Part shown: one piece after another, positions 56,689-64,000 of the stretch
Layout of the letters: each line of letters starts with the position of its first letter
Position numbering within the stretch: the first letter of the stretch is position 1
Source: Rhizoctonia solani
Lineage: Eukaryota; Basidiomycota; Agaricomycetes; Cantharellales; Ceratobasidiaceae
Direction: 5' to 3'
DNA length: 64,000 bases
NCBI RefSeq assembly: GCF_016906535.1
Contig: NC_057370.1
Span: 806,001 to 870,000, forward strand
The notes under the pieces: model-generated
Told to the model about the DNA's origin: nothing
The model's database searches: none
Seen by the model: only the letters and a program-made list of their open reading frames with translations
Made by a program: the position numbers and the translations under genes

Positions 56689-57193
56689 CTGTTCGACCAC
56701 TATTGTGCTTGACAAGTTTCACCCAATGGATAGCGTTCTCAACCACTTAACCCTGATGACCAAATGAGAATAAATAATTGCACGAAGCTGAGGTACGTAC
56801 ATGCATAGGAAAAATCACCCAAGAAAGACAGACAAGAAGTTTCCACGAGCACATGGCATTACGCCCCCTTGCTATTTGGACGAATATAGATGTCTTTTCT
56901 CCAGATCAAGAGAGCGGTAGTGGATGATGGATAGCAACAAAAAGCGCAAGCAAAAGGAAGAGAAAAGAAAAAGAAAAGAATGTACGGCAAAAAAGAAAGA
57001 TAATAAAGTGATGTTGGACAAGTAAACGAGAGGTACAATCGTGAAGACCTAGGTCTCACCAACCCCTCCTTCGAAACATAATACACACAATAACCACACA
57101 GCAGATAGTACCTCCGCCGCACTAGACGGTCTTGGTCCCAAACGGCAAACGATAAGATAGAAAACACCCCATGTACGGCCAAACTCTCGGAGA
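56689..57193. other. Convergent intergenic region
   Basis: 3' flanks of MRPL23 and CDC14. A purine-rich tract (AGAGAAAAGAAAAAGAAAAG) near 56961-56980. No gene seen. Confidence 0.5.
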
Positions 57194-59707
57194 TCAAGTG
57201 ACGATGTCCGCTGCGCTAAAGCTACTCCTTCGTCTCCGTACACTTCGCAAGTTCGGGCGCTCAAGTTTCGATCCCGGCACCACCACAGCATTCGCTCCTT
57301 CTCCATGCGTCCATTCTGGGTCTTCGTCCTCCTTCTCTTTATCCTCTTCTGGCTTCTTGCCCTTCTCGGGTACTGGCAGGGGAGGCGGTGGAGTCAATAC
57401 ATACGCACGCTTTTGGGGCACTTTAAGCCCAGCATTACCCGCAGGACCAAGCGGGCCAGCGTTTGGAAGCGGGAGCTTTGAGCGTGTGTTGTACTTGGGC
57501 AGCTGTGGTGATCCGGGAGGTGCTGCTGGACGTCTTGTGTTACCGGGTACGCTAGATACGGAACTAGATGCCCCGTGACCGCGCGCAGCCGCATTCCTCA
57601 ATGCTGTAGTAGCTTGAGCAACCCGACTGGTCCCATCGGGCTTTCCGTTGGCTGTGGTCGCATGTGATATTAATCGCGGCTTGGGCGCGGGCGGAGGAGT
57701 GGTTGCAGAAGCTATCGATGCCTCAATCTCTGCTGCCCGCTTGGCTACCATACGCGTAGAGCTTCGAGTCGCACGACTAATACCCACACCGGCTGATTTG
57801 CCGCGATCTACTGACATGGCACCAGCGGGCACACGAGTTCCCCCTGAGTCGGACTTGCTGCTCCCTACGCCACCGTCACGCTTCGCACGCGAGCCTCCTT
57901 CTGATCGTGAGGCACTGGCAGCATCTCCACCGGCTTCGCGCTTCCCACTAACCCGCCTAAATCCAACGCCCAGAACACCCAATTGGTCACCTTCGTCCTC
58001 GACTTCCTCGTCTCCATCGGCTGCGCGCTTTGCCGCAGGAGTCTTCCGTGGTTGTAGAACCGGCGCGTCCGTTTTGATAGGTGTGGTCGGACGAGCCTTG
58101 TGGGGTGTGACGGGCACCGCGCTGCCATTAATAACTGGAGAAGACATGAGGCCAGGGGGTGTGGCTGCACGTGGTGAAGACGGGGCGATGCTTTGTCCAG
58201 AACGAACGGGCGAGGCAGAGGTACCATTGGTGGAGCCTGTAGTCATTGGCTGGATCTCTTCTGGTGGGGTGCGAGGCGTAAGGACGTCTGTACGCTGTGC
58301 TTCTGCTCGACGCATTTCATCGATAGCCGCCCATTTCGCCCATTCAAGCTGCTTCATGTACATAAATTGCTGTTGGAAGTAATTAGTACCGACTTTTTGT
58401 AGTAGAATTCGGCTCGTACCTGCTGAGGCCCGACTACACTCCCGGGACGAACAATACGCATAAAGCCAATAGCCTCGCTGGCAGTAAAACCATACTTGTA
58501 TATCAGGTATGCGCCTATCAATGTGCCCGTTCGACCAAGACCTGCTTTGCAGTGTACGGCAATAGCACCTGAAACAGTTTCAGCATGAGGTGAAGCGCCA
58601 GAAGAACAAGCGACTTACCGCCCGCTTCTATGATAGCATCTGATTTAGCTATGAAAGTTCGCGTTATATCATCCGCTGGGTTCGTGCCATCATCAAAGTA
58701 GAGGTCCAAATGCTCAATACCGCGTTCCTCAAAGACGGCCTTGTCGTAAAGTTCATTATTCAACCTGACAACCAGTTTTACGTTGCGTTCGGAAAAGTAT
58801 TCCAAGACATTCATGAACGGGGTTGGAAGTTTGCGCTGCAAGGCCGAAGCTCCGCCTTTGGTCTTTCCCTCTTTTTGCTGCCTAATCCAGACGGAATCAA
58901 CTGGACTGGCGAACGCGATGAAACCTGGGGTAATCCAATTCCAGTCGCCGTTGTCAACCTTTTCGTAATACTCGTACTCGTCCACAGAAAATTCGTTCAT
59001 GTCAAGGAGATGGTTGTGCTGAGCCTTCCATACGCCCCAAAGACAATCCTGTATCCCAAGATGGAAGTCGGAGCGGCCGCGGCCAGCGTCTCGGAAAGGC
59101 ATGAACTCGACTTCGGCAATGGGGTAGAATACCTCCCATGGTGTTCTTCGCTGAACAATCATCTAGAGTGGACATTGTATCAAGCAATGCTCATCACTTG
59201 GATATGACAAACGCACGCAGTAAAGTGCCATGAGAAGAGCGGAATTGGCCCGGCGACGTGGGTCACTGGACGAATACAATACAATGCGATGCCGCTTTAA
59301 ATTGGCATCCTATAGATAAACAAGGTTGAGAGGAAATATGTATGCCAATTGTATGCGAACGCACCTGGAGCAATTCGTGGATGAGGATACAGGCGCGATA
59401 AACCTGTGCCAGGTTGAGAGGACCCCAGTCTTCAAAGAAAGAGAGATAGAGCAGGCGATCATCGATACAAAAATAATAATATAGGTGATTTTCTTCGGGA
59501 GAAACAGGGGTAGGTCCAGCAGCTCGCGACTTGGTTCTTAGGGTTGGAGCTGGCTGCTCAGGACGGTTGAGTTGGTCAGGGCTTGGAGCTGGCGCAGGGA
59601 ATGATGTCCAGTAGAGTCTAGTGTGAACGTGAGCAATATAATTACAACAATTATGGATTTACATGCCTATCAGAGAAGCGACAGAGCGGCTCGCAGACGG
59701 GAGCCAT
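57194..59707 (-). CDS. CDC14: CDC14 dual-specificity phosphatase
   Basis: Reverses Cdk phosphorylation at mitotic exit and in cytokinesis and septation. Exons: 59707-59667, 59617-59365, 59309-59217, 59162-58619, 58568-58420, 58369-57194, giving 751 residues with every junction in phase. The first join, across a GC-AG intron (donor GCATGT, 49 nt), yields SDRLYWTSF, the conserved CDC14 start. The N-terminal domain has [20 protein letters not shown] and [20 protein letters not shown]. The catalytic domain has [10 protein letters not shown], the signature [11 protein letters not shown], and [16 protein letters not shown]. The last exon is a long Ser/Pro/Lys/Arg-rich tail with many S/TP sites ([10 protein letters not shown]), as in other fungal CDC14s. 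Catalytic Cys, Arg and Asp are present. Confidence 0.96.
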
Positions 59708-60481
59708 CTTGGCTGTGGTGGTCAAGGGGGGTCTTCCAATCCACCCACACGCGCTTGATCCACACGTGCCGGCCAAACATGCACAATTTCAACAATCCCA
59801 GGCTTATATCACACGACCCACCATTCCCCTCTTTGTTCGCTACACACAAATAATTCTAAATTCAGTCCAACACTCCAGCCGCTTCAGTATACAGATAGCA
59901 TAACATGAACTTTTCACCTCGTCGCTTCTGTGGCGAACTTGTGCCCACCCAAACTTGATCAATCCTTGACCACGCCCCCTGCACGTTTTCTTTCCTCATT
60001 CCTATTTGAAAACACGATCTCGTAGTAATTTTTTCCAAAATCGATGAATTTCATGGGGGTTTGTCATTTACCTTTTCGTTCTCGTAGTAACCCCGCATGA
60101 CATAGCCCACTTTAGCCTCCCACCTTCCTTTACAAGGCATTCGGCAATTTTGATCGTGGAAAAAGATGATCGGTCGGCATCGGGTGTCCTGATGGGCAAT
60201 CCGTTTGGCCAATCCCCGTACCTGTGGTACCTGCCGATCAATACCACTCTTGAACTACCGTTTCCATCGAGGTTCCAAGTGTTGTTTACGCTTGTGTGAT
60301 TGGTTATCGTACTTGGTCATTAGATCATGTTTCACATATACACAGAAGTGAAAAAAGGACTAAAAGCTCGACAAGGTATGTACAAGTAATGTTCCAGTCT
60401 CGATTATTATTGTGAAATTCATCCATTCATACAGTTATGAGCACGTCGATACAAGTGTCTAAACAAGTCGTTCTGAGCGCC
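59708..60481. other. Intergenic
   Basis: CDC14 promoter and 3' flank of the next gene. No gene seen. Confidence 0.45.
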
Positions 60482-61964
60482 TCAAAATGACTCGTCACTG
60501 CTGTACTCGCTCGAAAAAGCATCTTGCCAAAGCCTCATTTCCTCGATCTTCTGACATTCCTACACACTTCAATGAATCTCCGTATCCGAGCCCCTCTAGT
60601 AAAGAAAACGAACCTGCTCCCAAAGTTTCGTAGCGAATTCCTCCACTCGGTCTAGCTCACAATTCACCTCTACTTTCGCTCGCCGAATCGCAGCCGTCAT
60701 CCTATCCGACATAGACTCGATGTCCATCAGCTCATTGAGCAAGCGGTACAAGAACTCCCAGTGCCTAACAAACCATACGTTTCTAAACGATCGTCGGTCC
60801 AACAGCGGCCCGTCGTCTGAACCGTAGGGAGGGATAAAATCGAGCTCGTCCGGGAATACAAATACACTAGAACGGACTCGTAGTTCGATCATTATGCTGT
60901 CTACCCGGTCCCAGGCGTTTATAAGCTCTTCAAGTGGTACTTCACCCAAGCTTGGTTGATGCTGAACATCTTCGTCTTCAGGCCCGTTTGCATATTCGGG
61001 ATCCTGGTCGCTGTCGCCGAAATCCAGTTCAATGGCAAGTTCGTCCAGCACACTTGTTGGTGTCCAGCACCCGTGCTCAGTGGTATAGAGGGAGCAAGCC
61101 CTAGATGCTCCGGGAGATCGGCTTTCGTAAGAATGGACCGAGTGACGATCCTGATTCAAATCGCCAAGGGAATCCCAACCGTTCATGGCATCTTCAACTG
61201 TAGAATTTCCCGAGACGAGCGGAACCGGTCCACCCCAGATGCGATGGTCCTCGCTAGGAATATTCGGCAGGACCATAACTTAGGACGGGGGAAGGGGGCA
61301 TATGGTTAGCACCACTTCTATACAAATTTTCCTTCCCCTCACCATGTGTTCGGCGCTGGTGACCTTGTGGGTCGAGGAGCGCCCTTAGCGCATACAGTTC
61401 CTTGATCTGTCGGGAAGCATCGTCGAGCTGTTCCCAAGTAGGTACGTGCACTCCTTCCAAGAGCTCCTCGACCGTTGGCACACGCGGAACATGCAAATTC
61501 GGACTGGGACCAGATGGCTGGGGATGGTCACATGCTGGATTCGAGACATCCAGGGTTGAACGTTCCGGCAAGCGCAGTGAATGCGTCGGCGGTTCCTCGA
61601 TAGAAGGCTGGTTATATGCGGATCGAGCACCGAGACTGCTGGATGGAGCCCCTATCAAACCAACTTGCGCAACGGCCGGACAGTGGGGAGTAAATTGCTG
61701 GGCGAGGTAGCCTTGATGGTATTCTTGCGCGTTCGGACCGGGTGCGGCCGTACCAGAATTTGGTCGTTGAACTGGATTAGCCTTTGGCGCGTAAATGACA
61801 TCATCATCGGTGGCTGGTACTCGGCCGGTAGCACGAGGTACTGTAGAATCGTACGGAGAACCAAATGGCTCAGCGAGCCGTTCGGTCTCATAATCTTCGG
61901 GAGAATCGGTAATATAATCGCATATGATACCCCGTTGGAGGTGTGGTTCGTTAAGCCAAGACAT
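60482..61964 (-). CDS. Acidic hypothetical protein, three exons
   Basis: Not recognised. Preferred start 61964 (MSWLNEPHLQRGIICDYITD). The frame is open up to an ATG at 62150, but a TATAAAAA at 62098-62105 on the same strand lies in that extension, which argues for 61964. Exons: 61964-61324, 61253-60614, 60559-60482. Intron 1 (donor GTATAG, acceptor CCTAG) joins GEGKENF to EDHRIWGGPV, and intron 2 joins LWEQ to ECQKIEEMRLWQDAF. The protein ends SSEYSSDESF. First part Pro/Ser-rich and disordered; second part acidic (DFGDSDQDPEY), then helical with LEELINAWDRVDSIMI and FLYRLLNELMDIES. No signal peptide or membrane helix. The helical block VPLEELINAW resembles ILNELIAAW of orphan members A and D, which is suggestive only. 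Confidence 0.6.
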
Positions 61965-63134
61965 CAGACCAGCAAAGGAATATTTTATTTCAGACGAATC
62001 AATAAATGTCGGTTGATGCGTACTCGAGCTCGGACTAAGTAATCTCAAAGTGAAGGAATCGAATATAGAGATAACTTTCAAGCCCCGCCAGGTGGCATTT
62101 TTATAGAGGCAGCCACTGTGTTGAGGCGGTGGTCGGATTGTGTTTGGCATTGTTTAGAAATGGTCCATTTTGGGACGAACAATGTCTGTTGGGTGGCAAA
62201 GAAGAAAGACGCCAGGTCCTACGTAAATTAAGAGGCAGTGTGGTCCAAGAATCAGCCTCTGTTGTCGCCGGCTTTGACCAATGTCCTTAATACTTCAAGT
62301 GGTTGGATGTCAAGCGTGTTTCCTGAGTACTTGGACCTTCTCTATGGCTAAACATTTGTACGTAAACGGAGCGATATCGAACCTCATTTTGAGTGTGTTA
62401 TCACCGCTGATAAAACTACAACTAATTTTAGACAATGCCAGTATCAGTTAAAAAGATTGTGCCGGGTACCGTACACGTTCATTCCACATGCTACACTTTC
62501 GCTGGCGGAGTGTATTGACTTGAGATTGGTTTAAACACGATGCTAATGCCTCTCACACGTGATACGGATCAAAGTTCATTTGTACAAATATGCCTTGACA
62601 AGTCTTAAAATCTGACCGCGCACATATAATGATGTTGATCCAATTGCCTAATATAGTACATTGAAGTTTTATGTCTTGGGGGACGAGGATAAGCATCCCC
62701 GCTATGAAACGTTGGCAATTTTGATCCATTGAATAGTCGGAGCGGGTCGTGAAGTTGGGGCCAGATTAAAGATTCGATTTTGAGTCGATCTGGTTCAAAT
62801 AGCGTGCATTGATTCGAGCAAACAGTGAATATGTATGCTACAGATGAATACATGAGGTGAATTTATGCAATGAGAAAACGTATGGAAATGAAAAAAATGG
62901 GCAATGGATGACTTGCGAGTGCCATAAACCCAAAAGATCGAAAAGAAATATGTAGCTAGAGCAGACATGAATGATTACTGGACATCATAACAACCCAATG
63001 CTTATAACTCGCCCCAAATAACTTATTTTTAAATACAGTCTCAATAAAGATATTCGAAATCCACCAAGCAAACTTCCCACACCCATACAGTCGTAGCAGC
63101 CCTAGTAGCCCGGTCTGCTTTCTTGTTCTACCCT
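61965..63134. other. Intergenic with a TATA element for the upstream minus-strand gene
   Basis: TATAAAAA (minus strand) at 62098-62105, about 135 bp from the start at 61964. The remainder is AT-rich without genes, up to the direct repeat at 63135. Confidence 0.45.
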
Positions 63135-64000
63135 CCCAGCTTATCCCCTTCGTGAGGGAGTCGCCGAGTACGGGGGTGGCGGCTCGTGCCCCCTTCGTCC
63201 ATTCGACCTCCTTCGGCTCATAATAGAGTGCCCGTGCTCATAGATATACTGACACAACCCAGCTATCAGCTTTCAGCTCTACTATATAGTCTTATACGTT
63301 ACTCACCCTTTCTCGTAGCTCGCCTGGTAGCTCATCATATCATCAATCACCTGCGTTACTCTCCTTTCCATTTGCGCAAGCCTCTCAGTGAACTGGCCAT
63401 CATCGTGCTTTGCGAACACAGTCAGCCGCATTCGGATCACATACATCCTGTCGAACTGAATGATGAACGGCATGTTGCTCTGACTTTGCGGCAGGTGCCA
63501 TGGGTCGCTGACGTCCAGACAGAAGTCAAGTCGAGAAGGGTATGTAAACGACTCGATATAGCAGACGAACAAGCTGCCAATGAAGTCAAGATAGAATGTG
63601 AGCTGCTGATGGAGCATCTTCAGGATGGCTCGGTTGACAGACATAGTGACCTTCTCGTGCATGTCGATTAGCTCGTCGTTCTGGTGGGTTGGAGCTCTGA
63701 GCAGTGCGATTCGAAGACGGTTTAGCAGCTTGACCTGGTCGACGAATGACTCGTTCTTTGGGGTGTAGTCGATCATCAGAACGTCTTCATGCTCGAGTGT
63801 GAAGTCAAGGTCTTTGGGGCACTTGAACCTCTTGATAGACGTCAGAAGGTCGACAAGGATACCCTGGATGGCGGCACCAGCTGCTGGTACTGAGTCGTTG
63901 ACACCGAAGGAGGAAGCGTCAGACGAGGGCTTGAGGACTTTCTTTGGGCCAGTCTTCTCAGCACCTGCGGTATACTGTCCTGGACCGATTGGCCCCTTGT
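63135..64000. repeat. Long direct repeat, copy 2 (continues past the window)
   Basis: Matches 53016-53880 almost base for base, same orientation. It carries the in-frame version of the enclosed gene. The right boundary is not visible. Confidence 0.85.
63303..64000 (-). CDS. Repeat-encoded orphan protein, copy 2 (5' end beyond window)
   Basis: Read on the minus strand from the window edge: GPKKVLKPSSDASSFGVNDS, then AIQGILVDLLTSIKRFKCPK, EDVLMIDYTPKNESFVDQVK, LNRLRIALLRAPTHQNDELI, LTFYLDFIGSLFVCYIESFT, SRLDFCLDVSDPWHLPQ, and a helical end MERRVTQVIDDMMSYQ, stopping at 63303. The frame is continuous, unlike copy 1. The single-frame stop follows ASYEKG, but a GTGAGT donor lies exactly there, so a 3' exon is possible. 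FIIQFDRMYVIRMRL suggests a beta/alpha mixed fold. No recognised domain. The Ser/Gly repeat N-terminus seen in copy 1 should lie just outside the window. Confidence 0.6.
   Translation of the reverse strand, partial: KGPIGPGQYTAGAEKTGPKKVLKPSSDASSFGVNDSVPAAGAAIQGILVDLLTSIKRFKCPKDLDFTLEHEDVLMIDYTPKNESFVDQVKLLNRLRIALLRAPTHQNDELIDMHEKVTMSVNRAILKMLHQQLTFYLDFIGSLFVCYIESFTYPSRLDFCLDVSDPWHLPQSQSNMPFIIQFDRMYVIRMRLTVFAKHDDGQFTERLAQMERRVTQVIDDMMSYQASYEKG

Overview
The window is nuclear DNA from a filamentous basidiomycete, most likely an Agaricomycete close to Rhizoctonia/Ceratobasidium. Evidence: genes on both strands with many short introns (mostly about 50-65 nt, GT-AG with some GC-AG), a fungal FunK1-type kinase fragment, GH7 cellulases, a PL3 pectate lyase, and several families of small paralogous proteins of unknown function. 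I saw no tRNA, rRNA, CRISPR array or prokaryotic operon. The genus is an inference from the gene set, not a search result.

Layout. 0-4 kb: the end of a FunK1-like kinase, a GC-rich degenerate island, and member A of a four-member orphan family. 4.3-16.5 kb: a housekeeping block with SEC63 and phosphomannose isomerase (divergent), RIC8 and Rab escort protein (divergent), and a nucleolin/gar2-like RNA-binding protein. 16.9-19.2 kb: orphan-family members B and C, convergent. 20.7-28.0 kb: plant cell wall genes, namely an apparently catalytic GH7, a PL3 pectate lyase and a degenerate GH7 that has lost its acid/base residue. 28.4-29.8 kb: a cysteine-rich single-pass surface protein. 32-33 kb: orphan-family member D, frame-broken. 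34-37.8 kb: uroporphyrinogen decarboxylase and a membrane protein disulfide isomerase (divergent). 38.3-41.7 kb: a tandem array of three small coiled-coil paralogs, two ending in CaaX-type prenylation motifs. 42-48.4 kb: two large genes of uncertain identity, the second with several frame breaks. 49.5-55.4 kb: short basic orphan genes and the first copy of a long direct repeat. 56-60 kb: mitochondrial ribosomal protein uL13m and the CDC14 phosphatase. 60.5-64 kb: an unknown gene and the second copy of the direct repeat.

How it fits together. The housekeeping genes cover ER translocation and folding (SEC63, PDI), mannose activation, G-alpha chaperone/exchange activity (RIC8), Rab prenylation (REP), ribosome biogenesis (gar2-like), heme synthesis (HEM12), mitochondrial translation and cell-cycle exit (CDC14). 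Six promoter regions carry the heptamer TAAGCGC. Between these conserved blocks lie accessory islands with wall-degrading enzymes and recently duplicated, lineage-restricted families.

The main candidates for undescribed biology are the four-gene orphan family, recognisable only after reconstructing introns, and the tandem CaaX coiled-coil family. Many genes are broken by one-base indels. Some may be assembly errors, so pseudogene calls are provisional.
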